A stretch of DNA of 64,000 bases from Exiguobacterium sp. Leaf196 (GTDB lineage: Bacteria > Bacillota > Bacilli > Exiguobacteriales > Exiguobacteriaceae), in assembly GCF_001423965.1 (NCBI RefSeq), contig NZ_LMPV01000008.1, positions 124,001 to 188,000 of the forward strand, given 5' to 3'. The first letter of the stretch is position 1. Every line of letters begins with the position of its first letter. Both the position numbers and the translations under genes were made by a program. The notes under the pieces are model-generated. The model saw only the letters and a list, made by a program, of their open reading frames with translations, had not been told where the DNA came from and searched no databases. Below are positions 53,343-62,360 of this stretch, one piece after another.

Positions 53343-53370
53343 AAAAAAATCCACACGGAAGGTGTAGATT
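53343..53370 (-). terminator. terminator of the 55-residue gene
   Basis: On the minus strand ATCTACAC pairs with GTGTGGAT around a 5-base loop and is followed by seven T. It supports the small ORF at 53371 being a real transcript. Confidence 0.8.
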
Positions 53371-53538
53371 TTAAGGGCGATCGATTTGCTGAAGCGCTGG
53401 TGTCTTCGGAGTCATATCTGTACTGTTTGATCCTTCTGCAAAAACGATTCCAATCGTAGCAAGGAAAGCAAAAAATGCAAAAACCAATGTTTTCGTGAAG
53501 CGTCGAGCGAACGAACGCGATTGAATATTATGAAACAT
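53371..53538 (-). CDS. 55-residue protein with signal or membrane segment
   Basis: A small ORF encoding a basic N terminus (MFHNIQSRSFARRFTKT), a hydrophobic stretch LVFAFFAFLATIGIVFA and a short polar tail rich in Ser, Thr and Pro. AEG after the hydrophobic part could be a signal peptidase site, giving a released peptide of about 20 residues; otherwise it is a single-pass membrane protein. A GGGGGA site precedes the ATG by about 5 bases, and a terminator follows the stop by one base. No family recognised. Confidence 0.6.
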   Translation of the reverse strand: MFHNIQSRSFARRFTKTLVFAFFAFLATIGIVFAEGSNSTDMTPKTPALQQIDRP

Positions 53539-53771
53539 TTTTATCCCCCATATTTACCTAAACTAAACCTTCTTTTTCCTGTTATTTAATCATATATCTT
53601 TTTTTCAAAAAAATCACGCAAATGTGTTTCGTTCACAAATATGTCACAACTGTCATCGTGGGGTCGATTTCAGAGGTGAACAGAAAAAGAGTATAGTATG
53701 GTAGGGAAAGAACAGCAGGATGGTAAGAATGAACTTGAACCAATTCAAATAGAGAGAGGAGATGACCCGAA

Positions 53772-54626
53772 ATGGGATTACGCGCAGGACAGGTTGTCAC
53801 ATTAAAAGTAGAACGTGAAGCAGAGTTCGGAGTGTTTTTGACAGATGGAAATGAAGATGTGTTGTTGCATAACAATGAACAGACACAAAAAGTAGCTCTT
53901 GATGATGAAGTAGAAGTCTTCTTGTATCAAGATAATGAAGGACGTTTGGCATCATCGATGACGATTCCAGAAGCTTCATTTGAAGACTACGTCAAGACGA
54001 CGATCAATGGGACACGCTATAACACAGGAGTGTTCGCGAATATCGGGATTCAAAAAGATGTTCTTGTCTCACTTGACGATTTGCCGCAACGTCGGATGTT
54101 CTGGCCGGAAGAAGGCGATCAACTTTTCATTCGTCTAAAACATGATCAAAAGCTTCGTTTACTCGGAGACCCTGCACCATATGCTTACTTCAACTTACGA
54201 GCGAAGCCAGCTCCAGAAGAATGGAACAACATGGACGTCGAAGGTCTCGTCTTCTCACAACGCGAACCAGGCGTCAATGTCTGGGTCAACGATCAGTCAA
54301 TCGGATTCTTGCATGAACGCGAGATGGAACGTTGGCCGCGTCTTGGAGAAGTCTTGAAATTACGAGTGACAAATGTAAAACCAGATGGTACAGTATTACT
54401 TTCAGCACGACCACGTGCCTTTGAAGCCATTGATACAGACGCGGAGTTGATTCTGAACCATCTACTTGAACATGATGGTCAGATGCCGTATGGTGATAAG
54501 ACAGCTCCCGAGAAGATCGATGAAGTATTCGGTCTCAGTAAGGCAGCATTCAAACGAGCGCTCGGTCGCCTGTTGAAAGATAAAAAAATAGAAAAAAATG
54601 AAACGGGTATTCGGTTGACGCAATAA
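53772..54626 (+). CDS. cvfB: S1-domain RNA-binding protein CvfB
   Basis: A 284-residue protein of the CvfB/YitL family: tandem S1-like beta barrels (GQVVTLKVEREAEFGVFLTDG at 6-26, a second at about 67-135, a third near 150-220 with GVNVWVNDQSIGFLHE) and a C-terminal winged helix (IDEVFGLSKAAFKRALGRLLKDKKIE). The family binds RNA and affects virulence gene expression in Staphylococcus aureus (family knowledge). The ATG at 53772 follows AGAGAGGAGATG. Monocistronic; a GTATAGTATGG -10-like element lies about 85 bases upstream. Confidence 0.92.
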   Translation: MGLRAGQVVTLKVEREAEFGVFLTDGNEDVLLHNNEQTQKVALDDEVEVFLYQDNEGRLASSMTIPEASFEDYVKTTINGTRYNTGVFANIGIQKDVLVSLDDLPQRRMFWPEEGDQLFIRLKHDQKLRLLGDPAPYAYFNLRAKPAPEEWNNMDVEGLVFSQREPGVNVWVNDQSIGFLHEREMERWPRLGEVLKLRVTNVKPDGTVLLSARPRAFEAIDTDAELILNHLLEHDGQMPYGDKTAPEKIDEVFGLSKAAFKRALGRLLKDKKIEKNETGIRLTQ

Positions 54627-54873
54627 TCAAACCGAGTAAGCCTGCGTTTCGAATAGATAGTAAGGAATTCATCATTTTGGTGGTTGCGGCTGGTTTGATT
54701 ACCGGCGACCATTTACTGAATATACCCCATCACTAGTGGGGGCACGCGATGACGTTCATCGCACGGTCCGGGCACTTCGCCTTTCCCTCGCCCTTATGGC
54801 AACGATTATGATGGTGACTTCCCTAAACATTATTATGAGAGAAACCACTCTATCTTTATGGGATAGATTCTGT
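54627..54873 (+). other. unexplained intergenic stretch with several stems
   Basis: About 250 bases without a gene. It contains a perfect 9-bp long-range pairing (AATCAAACC with GGTTTGATT, about 54626-54700), CCCCA/TGGGG near 54724-54741, GCGATGA-CGT-TCATCGC near 54746-54762, and a GC-rich tail. The density of stems suggests a structured RNA, but it does not match tmRNA, RNase P, SRP RNA or a riboswitch that I recognise, and the transcribed strand is unclear. Confidence 0.4.
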
Positions 54874-54932
54874 TATAATAGGTAGTCGATTGTATTCGTT
54901 ACGGTAGCGTCTGTTTAGTGGCAGACGCTTTT
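54851..54932 (+). promoter_or_regulatory. cshA promoter and 5' leader hairpin
   Basis: TATCTT (54851-54856), 17 bases, TATAAT (54874-54879) form a promoter. The transcript leader then carries a stem GCGTCTG / CAGACGC (54907-54928) followed by four T, about 27 bases before the cshA start. It may be an attenuator or a cold-responsive stem. Confidence 0.6.
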
Positions 54933-54958
54933 CATATGACAAAGGAGAGTATTTAGCA

Positions 54959-56518
54959 TTGACAACATTTCGTGAATTAAATCTTAGTGAGGCACTTATC
55001 AAAGGTGTCCTAAAAATGGGCTTTGAAGAAGCAACACCAATCCAAGCAGAAACAATTCCAGTCGGACTCAGCGGCGTTGACTTAATTGGTCAAGCACAAA
55101 CAGGTACTGGTAAAACTGCAGCATTCGGTATCCCAACAATCGAGCGTCTTGACGCAAAATCACGCAACATCCAAGCGTTGATCCTTGCTCCGACACGTGA
55201 GCTTGCAATCCAAGTAGCTGAAGAATTGAACCGGATCGGTGAAGTAAAACGCGTTCATGCACTTCCTGTTTACGGCGGTCAGCAAATCGATCGTCAAATC
55301 CGTGCACTTCGCAAAAATCCACAAATCGTCGTTGCGACACCAGGACGTTTGATGGACCACATGAACCGTAAGACGTTGAACCTCGATCACGTTCAAACGG
55401 TCATCCTTGACGAGGCAGATGAGATGTTGAACATGGGATTCGTCGAAGATATCGAGAAAATCCTCGGTGCACTTCCTGAAACACGTCAAACACTCTTGTT
55501 CTCAGCAACGATGCCACCACAAATTCGTAAAATCGCAGATCGTTTCATGACGACTCCGACGCACATCAAAGTCAAAGCAAAAGAAATGACAGTTGAAAAC
55601 ATCGACCAGTCATTCATCGAATTGAAAGAAAGCCAAAAATTCGACGTTCTTTGCCGTTTGATCGACACGGATTCTCCAGAACTTTCAATCATCTTCGGTC
55701 GTACGAAAAAACGTGTTGACGAGATGACAGAAGGCTTGATCCAACGCGGATACACAGCTGACGGTTTACATGGTGACTTAACACAAGCGAAACGTGACCA
55801 AGTCATCCGTCGTTTCAAAAAAGGAACGATCGATATCCTCGTAGCGACAGACGTTGCAGCACGTGGTCTTGACATCTCTGGTGTCACACACGTCTACAAC
55901 TTCGACGTCCCACAAGATCCAGAAAGCTACGTTCACCGGATCGGTCGTACAGGTCGTGCTGGTAAAACAGGATCGGCTGTCACATTTGTTACACCACGTG
56001 AATTCGGTCAAATTAAAACAATCGAACGTGTCACGAACAAAAAAATGTCACGTCGTCATGCACCAACGCTTGATGAAATCTTAGAAGGCAACTTGAAGCT
56101 TGCTGCACAAGAACTCATTAAACGTGTTGAAGCAAAAGACTCAAAAGAATATACGACACTTGCACAAGAACTCTTAGAAGAGTACGAAGCAGTGGAACTT
56201 CTTTCAGCAGCACTTAAAGGATTGACGAAAGAGCCGGATGCAACACCAGTCCAAATCTCTTCAATCGAACCAATCCGCGTGAAACGTTTCGGTAGCAACG
56301 GTGGTGGAAACCGTCGTCCTTACGGAAACAAAGGTGGAAGTGGAAGCGGCAACCGCAGTGGCGGATACCGTGGAAACAACCCGCGTGGTGGCGATCGTCG
56401 TGAAGGTGGTCGTTCATCTTCTTCATCAGATCGTCGTGAAGGCGGTTATGCTGGACGTAGCAACCGTAGCGAAAGCGATCGTAACCGTGGTGGACGCAAA
56501 CCACGTTTTGAAAAGTAA
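54959..56518 (+). CDS. cshA: DEAD-box RNA helicase CshA
   Basis: A 519-residue helicase with all motifs: Q motif [18 protein letters not shown] (about 45), Ia PTREL, Ib [34 protein letters not shown] and [12 protein letters not shown]. After the RecA core comes a dimerisation-like helical region (about 370-430) and a Gly/Arg/Ser-rich tail ([20 protein letters not shown]...) that binds RNA. This layout is that of CshA, which works with the RNA degradosome and in cold adaptation. The start is TTG at 54959, behind AAAGGAGAG. The leader hairpin suggests post-transcriptional control. Confidence 0.94.
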   Translation: MTTFRELNLSEALIKGVLKMGFEEATPIQAETIPVGLSGVDLIGQAQTGTGKTAAFGIPTIERLDAKSRNIQALILAPTRELAIQVAEELNRIGEVKRVHALPVYGGQQIDRQIRALRKNPQIVVATPGRLMDHMNRKTLNLDHVQTVILDEADEMLNMGFVEDIEKILGALPETRQTLLFSATMPPQIRKIADRFMTTPTHIKVKAKEMTVENIDQSFIELKESQKFDVLCRLIDTDSPELSIIFGRTKKRVDEMTEGLIQRGYTADGLHGDLTQAKRDQVIRRFKKGTIDILVATDVAARGLDISGVTHVYNFDVPQDPESYVHRIGRTGRAGKTGSAVTFVTPREFGQIKTIERVTNKKMSRRHAPTLDEILEGNLKLAAQELIKRVEAKDSKEYTTLAQELLEEYEAVELLSAALKGLTKEPDATPVQISSIEPIRVKRFGSNGGGNRRPYGNKGGSGSGNRSGGYRGNNPRGGDRREGGRSSSSSDRREGGYAGRSNRSESDRNRGGRKPRFEK

Positions 56519-56524
56519 ACGATT

Positions 56525-56560
56525 CGAACCGATTTGTCACAGACAAGTCGGTTCTTTTTT
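56525..56560 (+). terminator. terminator of cshA
   Basis: GAACCGATTTGTC pairs with CAAGTCGGTTC (one G-T) and is followed by six T. Confidence 0.88.
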
Positions 56561-56624
56561 ATGATTTATCTAAGCGGTCATGATAAAATGAGCCATGAAC
56601 GATAGGGAGAGGGCTGAATCATTC

Positions 56625-56891
56625 GTGTATACCATTTATGTAGCAGCATCCGTCTGTCTCGTTGCACTGATCGTCGCGACGAAAAAGATTTGTGAGCGGA
56701 CGACAAAAGGACATTTTCGTTATATTCCGTTAGCGACCTTATTATTTGGTGGCATCATCTTTCTTGTGCTGGCCATTGGTAAGGGCGGAGCTGTTGGGAT
56801 TCAATACGGTGTCCTGAGTATCATCTACTTGACGGCGACATTCGGTGTGTATTTGTATATCGCTATGCGGAAAGATACGACGTTATCGTAA
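56625..56891 (+). CDS. small three-helix membrane protein (YesK-like)
   Basis: A small membrane protein with three hydrophobic segments (VAASVCLVALIVA, ATLLFGGIIFLVLAIG, GVLSIIYLTATFGVYLYIA). The open frame begins at ATG 56595, but the only ribosome site (AGGGAGAGGG, 56604-56613) fits the GTG at 56625, giving 88 residues. The layout resembles the YesK family; this is a weak match. Function unknown. A terminator follows. Confidence 0.6.
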   Translation: MYTIYVAASVCLVALIVATKKICERTTKGHFRYIPLATLLFGGIIFLVLAIGKGGAVGIQYGVLSIIYLTATFGVYLYIAMRKDTTLS

Positions 56892-56894
56892 AAC

Positions 56895-56929
56895 AGGGGC
56901 TCTCTCGTTACAGAGAGGCTCCTTTTTTG
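56895..56929 (+). terminator. terminator hairpin
   Basis: GCTCTCTC and GAGAGGC pair around a short loop, followed by six T. Confidence 0.75.
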
Positions 56930-56963
56930 TTAAGATAGAACAAGAGTACAAGGGGGGAATAGA

Positions 56964-58154
56964 ATGGACGCATTAGATGTCATCGTTCATCCCGAAGAGA
57001 TAGAGGCGTGGTTTCAACCGATCGTAGGCGCTGCCCCTTTTAAGGTGGAAGGGTATGAAATCCAGTCCCATTTTCGTGGAGAACCGTTAAAACCATTTTT
57101 TCAGGAAGATGATGTTCCGATCGAGTATCAGCTCGAAGTCATGGGACATGTCGTCCGTCAAGCATTCCAAAAAGTACCCTCCGATACACAAGCGTTCATC
57201 CTGATCCGTTGTCGTCCGGCTTGGTTGTTTGAGAACGGTGGGGAAGATTTCTTGCATGTTTTACGTACGGTCGACTCGTCGTTTCCAAAAGAACGGATGT
57301 ATGTTACTTTGACGGATGTTCAAGTCGATGATTTTGATCGTCTGGGCCGGATCGTCGCTTACTATCAGAATTCTGGACTGAAGGTAGCGCTGGATCGCGC
57401 GGAAGCAACGAGTCTCGAACGCGTCTTTTCGATGTCGCCGGATATGTTAATCGTCGATCTATCTTCAATGATTGAGAAAAAGACCGTCTCAGCATCGTAT
57501 CCGCATCTCTTACAGACGATGGAGCACCTTTGTGATCAGCTTGGAGCGCCACTTTTGTATAAAAACATCAGTCATCTTGGTCAACTTCGATATGCGTGGC
57601 AGCATGGTGGACGCTATTACATGGGGAATCTTTTAGGAGAGGCTGCGCCGGAATGGGTCATGACTTGTCCTGGAATGGAGGTCTTGATCCATGAAGTCCC
57701 GATGTTCTATAAATATGATCGGGAACAGATGAATCGCCTGTTCCAACTGGAGCAAGACTGGACAGTCCGATTTAATGAGTATTGTCAGTCCTTGAAGTCG
57801 GAGCAAGATCTCGATCAATGGCTGCTAATGCTCGCCCGGAAGATGGAGCCGGAATTCATCCGGTTTTACATCACGGACGCGAATGGCTTCCAACAGTCTT
57901 CGAATGTCAGTAAAAAGAGTGGCGAGTGGAAACTGTATTCCTTCTACAAGGGATACAACTGGAGTTTTCGTCCTTACTTTATCCGGACGACGGTAGCAAT
58001 GGAGAGACGGCATAGCGGATATCTGTCGGAACGGTACGTCGACTTCAGCTCGAGTGAACAAACGCGGACGTTTAGTATGCCGCTCAGCAATGGCATGTTC
58101 TTATTTGCGGATATCTCCGCAGATTATCTATATCAAGAACGATTGAGTGAATGA
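56964..58154 (+). CDS. degenerate EAL-domain protein (YkuI-like)
   Basis: A 396-residue soluble protein with an N-terminal EAL domain (about 10-245) and a C-terminal PAS-like domain (about 285-395, FIRFYITDANGFQQSS...WSFRPYFIRTTVAM), the architecture of B. subtilis YkuI. The catalytic residues are largely lost: the EAL triplet region reads YEIQS, the Asn of the second motif is replaced (FILIRCRP), the glutamate of the E-x-T-E motif is gone (YVTLTDV), the catalytic lysine segment is LIVDLSS, and a later Glu is replaced by Lys (LLYKNI). It probably cannot hydrolyse c-di-GMP and may be a sensor. The ATG follows AAGGGGGGAA. Confidence 0.85.
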   Translation: MDALDVIVHPEEIEAWFQPIVGAAPFKVEGYEIQSHFRGEPLKPFFQEDDVPIEYQLEVMGHVVRQAFQKVPSDTQAFILIRCRPAWLFENGGEDFLHVLRTVDSSFPKERMYVTLTDVQVDDFDRLGRIVAYYQNSGLKVALDRAEATSLERVFSMSPDMLIVDLSSMIEKKTVSASYPHLLQTMEHLCDQLGAPLLYKNISHLGQLRYAWQHGGRYYMGNLLGEAAPEWVMTCPGMEVLIHEVPMFYKYDREQMNRLFQLEQDWTVRFNEYCQSLKSEQDLDQWLLMLARKMEPEFIRFYITDANGFQQSSNVSKKSGEWKLYSFYKGYNWSFRPYFIRTTVAMERRHSGYLSERYVDFSSSEQTRTFSMPLSNGMFLFADISADYLYQERLSE

Positions 58155-58167
58155 GGAGGAAATGAAA

Positions 58168-58929
58168 GTGTTAGATTATGATTATGAAGCATTACGAGAA
58201 ATTGGACGCATCGTCGCGATGGCGCGCGACGAGATGGCGGATGCCGTCAAACCAGGAATCACGACAAAGGAACTTGATGACATCGGAGCACGTATTCTGA
58301 AGGAGCAGGGAGCAGAATCTGCCCCGATCGTCATGTATGATTTTCCGGGAGCGACATGTATCAGTGTCAACGATATCGCAGCACACGGTATTCCCGGTAA
58401 ATATGTCATTCAAGAAGGCGATATTGTTAATGTCGATGTCTCAGCTGTGAAGAATGGCTACTATTCGGATACGGGGAAAACAGTCATCGCAGGAGAAGCA
58501 AAACGTCCGGAAGATGTCCGACTCGTTGAAGTATCATTGACGGCGCTTGAAAAAGGACTCGAGAAGGTCAAAGCCGGAACGAAGGTCAATCAGATCGGAA
58601 AAGCGATCTATGCTGAAACGCGTAAGAGTGGTTTCACCGTCATCCGTAACTTAGCGGGGCATGGTCTCGGGAAGACACTTCATGGTGAGCCGGAATCCAT
58701 CTCGAACTACTTCAATCGTGAAGAAAACGATCTGCTGAAGGAAGGGCAAGTCATTGCTGTCGAGACGTTCATTTCAACAGGAGACGAGTTCTGTATCGAA
58801 GATGAGCGGGATGGCTGGACGTTATACACACCAAATCGGAGCCTTGTCTCACAGTTTGAGCACACTGTCGTCGTCTTAAAGGACGGGTATGAGATTTTGA
58901 CGAAAGTCGAAGGCAAAGAATCGTTCTAA
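58168..58929 (+). CDS. map: type I methionine aminopeptidase
   Basis: Removes the initiator methionine from nascent proteins. The 253-residue product has the pita-bread fold metal ligands: two Asp in VNVDVSAVKNGYYSDTGKT (about 93-111), His in NLAGHGLGKTLHGEP, and Glu residues in IAVETFIS and the C-terminal QFEHTVVVL segment. The first GTG at 58147 would overlap the EAL gene; the GTG at 58168 is preferred because GAGGAGG lies 8 bases upstream, just after the EAL stop. Location outside the ribosomal protein cluster suggests a YflG-like second copy (inference). Terminator follows. Confidence 0.92.
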   Translation: MLDYDYEALREIGRIVAMARDEMADAVKPGITTKELDDIGARILKEQGAESAPIVMYDFPGATCISVNDIAAHGIPGKYVIQEGDIVNVDVSAVKNGYYSDTGKTVIAGEAKRPEDVRLVEVSLTALEKGLEKVKAGTKVNQIGKAIYAETRKSGFTVIRNLAGHGLGKTLHGEPESISNYFNREENDLLKEGQVIAVETFISTGDEFCIEDERDGWTLYTPNRSLVSQFEHTVVVLKDGYEILTKVEGKESF

Positions 58930-58952
58930 AAAAGTTCGCATAATAAAACACA

Positions 58953-58988
58953 AAAAGAGGCAATGGAAGTCAATCCATTGCCTCTTTT
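58953..58988. terminator. bidirectional terminator
   Basis: AAAGAGGCAATGGA pairs with TCCATTGCCTCTTT around a 6-base loop; A and T runs flank it. It separates map from the convergent men genes. Confidence 0.9.
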
Positions 58989-59005
58989 TTGTCGTGGTGT
59001 TCTTG

Positions 59006-60076
59006 TTACAAAGAGATCCGGGAGGTTGCCAATTTGTTTAATTGGGACTCGGATACGGCTGGAGCAAAATAGCGAATGTGTCCGTGTTCGACATGATACG
59101 GGGTCTCGAGCAAATCTTCTTCAAAATAATCCGCAGTACTTGCCATATCGATCGGATAAGCGAGCCCTGGAAGTGTCGCGAAAGCAAGGGTCTGACGACG
59201 TCCGATGCCGCTCTCAAACATCCCTCCGAGCCAGTAGGGCGCTTTTGTTCGAAGGGACAAAGCGTTCGTCAGCCCACCGACACGTGCCGGCTTGATATTC
59301 AGAATCTGACCAGCGTGAAGCGTCTTCATCAAATCGGCATCCGCTGGAGCGACGATGGATTCATCTAGACAAATCGGTGTCTGCAAGAGTTTAGCGAGAC
59401 GTTGATGTCCGGACCAATCCGACGCTACGAGAGGTTGTTCCATCATAACGAGACCGAATGAATCCCAATGCTGTAATAAAGGAAAGTCTGCTTCTGTGAA
59501 GCTGCCGTTAGCGTCAAACATCAAGGGCGCATCAGGGAAAGCGGCACGTACTTGCTCAAGAACGACGGTATCCGTCGGAGCGAGCTTCAGCTTGATCCGT
59601 CCATATCCGGAGGCGATCGCTTGTCCGACGGCTTCGACGGTCTGCGCTGCAGAAGCCCGTCCGAGTGCTTTCCCGCAAGGTACGAGGGATGATTCATCAC
59701 CTCCGAGATACGTAGCGAGCGATTGTCCGGCAGCTGCTGCGAATAATTCATAAATCGCTCCTTCAAACATCGCTTTTGCCATCGGATTGCCTTGCACGAT
59801 GCGGAAGCGGTACGTGACATCTGCTGGATGATGGAGCGGTTGGTCAAGTAACTGGTACAGCAGTGAAGCGATTCCTTGCAAAGAATGTTGTGTTTCGGAC
59901 GTATACCACGGTGTATCAAACGCGACTCCTTCCCCGTAACCCATTCGTCCTTCCGAATCGGTCAGGCGCAAAATCGTCGTCCTGCGTATCGTTAACGTCG
60001 AGAGTGCTGTTTGCATCGGACGACGAAAGACGAGCGGTACATCGAACAATTCGGCAGACCGGAGGGTGATGCTCAT
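59006..60076 (-). CDS. menC: o-succinylbenzoate synthase
   Basis: MenC dehydrates SHCHC to o-succinylbenzoate in menaquinone synthesis. The 356-residue enolase-superfamily enzyme has the catalytic lysine pair in RIKLKL (about 165), metal ligands in MFDANG, MMEQPL and CLDES, and the second lysine in NIKPARVGGL. It belongs to the divergent OSBS/NSAR group common in Bacilli, which may also racemise N-acyl amino acids (family knowledge). The ATG at 60076 overlaps the menE stop (ATGA) and follows AAGGAG. Last gene of the men operon. Confidence 0.92.
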   Translation of the reverse strand: MSITLRSAELFDVPLVFRRPMQTALSTLTIRRTTILRLTDSEGRMGYGEGVAFDTPWYTSETQHSLQGIASLLYQLLDQPLHHPADVTYRFRIVQGNPMAKAMFEGAIYELFAAAAGQSLATYLGGDESSLVPCGKALGRASAAQTVEAVGQAIASGYGRIKLKLAPTDTVVLEQVRAAFPDAPLMFDANGSFTEADFPLLQHWDSFGLVMMEQPLVASDWSGHQRLAKLLQTPICLDESIVAPADADLMKTLHAGQILNIKPARVGGLTNALSLRTKAPYWLGGMFESGIGRRQTLAFATLPGLAYPIDMASTADYFEEDLLETPYHVEHGHIRYFAPAVSESQLNKLATSRISL

Positions 60077-61446
60077 AATGACTCCTTCAGTTGTTTCCGC
60101 AATAGTTTACCGTTCGCATTGCGTGGCAAAACGCTATGATAGATGTAATCAACCGGACATTTATATTTGGCGAGCAATTGACTGATTTCCGTTCGGATGA
60201 TGGCTTCATCGAGTGAACTAACGATGAAGGCAACCGGAACTTGTCCCCATTTAGCATCAAATCGTCCGACGACACCTGCTTCTTGAATCCCATCGATCGA
60301 GAGAAGTGCTGATTCGACCTCAGCCGGGTAAATATTTTCCCCACCTGAGATGATGAGATCACTTCGACGATCGAGGACATATAGGTATCCATCGGCGTCC
60401 AAACGTCCTAAGTCACCAGTCTTGAAAAAACCGTCTGCTGTAAAGGCGTCTGCCGTTTTCTCTTCATCATGAAAATAGCCTTTCATGATTGTCGGTCCTT
60501 TGACTTCGATTTCTTGGTGGCGCGTGATGCGGATTTGCGTCGGATAAATGGCTTGTCCAGCTGATCCGATTTTTCGTAAGGCATCCTCAGGCAGAAGAGT
60601 CGCGATTTGAGAAGCTGTTTCCGTCATCCCATATGTCTGCATGACGGGAATATTGCGGTCGAGTGCACGCGTCAGAATCGGTAATGGAACAGGACCACCC
60701 CCTGTCAGTACGACGCGAAGCGCGTGACGACGTAGTCCGGCGTCGAGCAACCGATCAAGCATGACTGAGACGAGTGAGACATGTGTAATTTTTTCCGTCG
60801 TAATCCAGTGTAAGGCGCGTTCTGGTGAAAAATGTGGCTCGAGAATGATCGGTACTCCATAGATGACCGCTCGATAGACGACGGCTAACCCACTCATATG
60901 AAACAGTGGTGTGACAATCAAAAAACGATCCTCTGGCAGTGATCCGATATGACGAGCGGCATTCGTCGCACTCGAGAAATGATTCAACATCGTTTGTTCC
61001 ACAGCTTTCGGATGTCCGGTCGTACCACTCGTAAAGAGCATTGATTGGACGTATTGTTTAGGCATATGGCGTATTAACAGATCGGGCACTTCTTTTTCAT
61101 AAGAAAAAGCTCGACACGGAATCGCTGTATCGAGTATCCGGTCTGTTACGACGAGCCGCACATCTGCCTGTTTGAATTGGCGCAGCACTTCCGTTTGAGT
61201 TAGTCGAGTGTTGATCGGGACGACGGTTAATTCAAGCAATTGAGCAGCGTGAAGAGCGACGATATACTGTGCACTGGATGGACCGTAAAGAGCAATCCGG
61301 TCTCCGCGTGTCACGATCGTCGCCCACGTACTCGCCAAACGATGCGCGCGTGCATATAGTTCAGACCACGTCCAACGCTCCGTTTCCGTAATGAGCGCGA
61401 TGTCATCCGGTTGCTCTTTTGCCCGTGTATAGATCCAAGGATACAA
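60073..61446 (-). CDS. menE: o-succinylbenzoate--CoA ligase
   Basis: MenE activates o-succinylbenzoate to its CoA thioester via an acyl-adenylate. The 457-residue protein has the adenylate-forming motifs LFTSGTTGHPKAV (about 141-153), YGMTETASQ (about 272), and TGDLGRLDADGYLYVLDRRSDLIISGGENI near residue 350, with a C-terminal catalytic Lys in NANGKLLRKQL. The start is a TTG at 61446, behind AAAGGAAG; the frame runs open to 61518 but across the menB terminator. Coupled to menC. Confidence 0.92.
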   Translation of the reverse strand: MYPWIYTRAKEQPDDIALITETERWTWSELYARAHRLASTWATIVTRGDRIALYGPSSAQYIVALHAAQLLELTVVPINTRLTQTEVLRQFKQADVRLVVTDRILDTAIPCRAFSYEKEVPDLLIRHMPKQYVQSMLFTSGTTGHPKAVEQTMLNHFSSATNAARHIGSLPEDRFLIVTPLFHMSGLAVVYRAVIYGVPIILEPHFSPERALHWITTEKITHVSLVSVMLDRLLDAGLRRHALRVVLTGGGPVPLPILTRALDRNIPVMQTYGMTETASQIATLLPEDALRKIGSAGQAIYPTQIRITRHQEIEVKGPTIMKGYFHDEEKTADAFTADGFFKTGDLGRLDADGYLYVLDRRSDLIISGGENIYPAEVESALLSIDGIQEAGVVGRFDAKWGQVPVAFIVSSLDEAIIRTEISQLLAKYKCPVDYIYHSVLPRNANGKLLRKQLKESL

Positions 61447-61476
61447 AATAGTCACTTCCTTTTTGATGAATATACG

Positions 61477-61516
61477 AAAAAGGTTCAATGTCATAAGACG
61501 ATTGAACCTTTTTTTC
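61477..61516 (-). terminator. terminator between menB and menE
   Basis: AAAAGGTTCAAT pairs with ATTGAACCTTTT around a 12-base loop. On the minus strand a T run of four follows. It would reduce menE-menC expression relative to menD-menH-menB, or act as an attenuator. Confidence 0.75.
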
Positions 61517-61517
61517 A

Positions 61518-62342
61518 TTATGGGAAACGCGGAAACTGTCCGAAGTCAGGATTGCGTTTTTCTTTGAACGCATCGCGTCCTTCTTTTGCTTCGTCAGTCG
61601 TGTAGTACAGTAATGTTGCATCTCCTGCGAGTTGCTGAATCCCTGCGAGACCATCTGAATCGGCGTTGAATGCCGCTTTGAGGAAACGAAGAGCCGTTGG
61701 TGAATGTTGAAGAATTTCAGCACACCATTGAATCGTTTCTTGCTCGAGATCCGCGAGTGGAACGACCGTGTTGACGAGTCCCATATCAAGTGCTTGCTGT
61801 GCGTCATATTGACGGCAGAGGTACCAGATTTCACGCGCTTTCTTGTGTCCAACGACGCGTGCGAGGTAACCAGAGCCATATCCAGCATCGAATGAACCGA
61901 CTTTTGGACCTGTTTGTCCGAAGCGGGCGTTGTCTGCAGCGATCGTCAAGTCACACACGAGGTGAAGGACGTGTCCGCCACCAATCGCATAACCTGCGAC
62001 CATAGCGATGACTGGTTTCGGGATGACACGAATCAAACGTTGAAGATCAAGGACGTTTAAACGTGGGATTTCATCGTCGCCGACATATCCACCATGTCCG
62101 CGTACCTTTTGGTCTCCACCAGAGCAGAATGCGAGATCGCCTTCACCTGTTAAGATGATGACGCCGACGTTTTGATCGTCACGTGCACGTGAAAATGCGT
62201 CGATGAGTTCATGGACCGTGTGTGGTCGGAACGCATTGCGAACTTCTGGACGGTTGATCGTGATTTTTGCGATCCCGTTCCATTGTTCATATTTGATGTC
62301 TTCATAGCTACGGGCTGATACCCATTCCGGAGCGTATTTCAT
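61518..62342 (-). CDS. menB: 1,4-dihydroxy-2-naphthoyl-CoA synthase
   Basis: MenB closes the second ring of the naphthoquinone by Dieckmann condensation. The 274-residue crotonase-fold protein has the oxyanion-hole segments [15 protein letters not shown] (about 78-92) and [17 protein letters not shown], and the MenB-specific [31 protein letters not shown]. The length and motifs match the family. The ATG at 62342 follows TTGGGGGAA. Bicarbonate-dependent type is likely given the Gln/Gly at the helper site, but I did not confirm this. Confidence 0.95.
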   Translation of the reverse strand: MKYAPEWVSARSYEDIKYEQWNGIAKITINRPEVRNAFRPHTVHELIDAFSRARDDQNVGVIILTGEGDLAFCSGGDQKVRGHGGYVGDDEIPRLNVLDLQRLIRVIPKPVIAMVAGYAIGGGHVLHLVCDLTIAADNARFGQTGPKVGSFDAGYGSGYLARVVGHKKAREIWYLCRQYDAQQALDMGLVNTVVPLADLEQETIQWCAEILQHSPTALRFLKAAFNADSDGLAGIQQLAGDATLLYYTTDEAKEGRDAFKEKRNPDFGQFPRFP

Positions 62343-62360
62343 TTGAATTCCCCCAATATG

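Noticed and set aside
54627-54873. 6S RNA, tmRNA, SRP RNA or RNase P RNA in the cvfB-cshA gap
   Set aside because: The length, conserved core sequences and overall pairing do not match any of these as I recall them.
61403-61888. 161-codon open frame overlapping menB and the menE start
   Set aside because: It crosses the menB terminator in another frame and has no family features.
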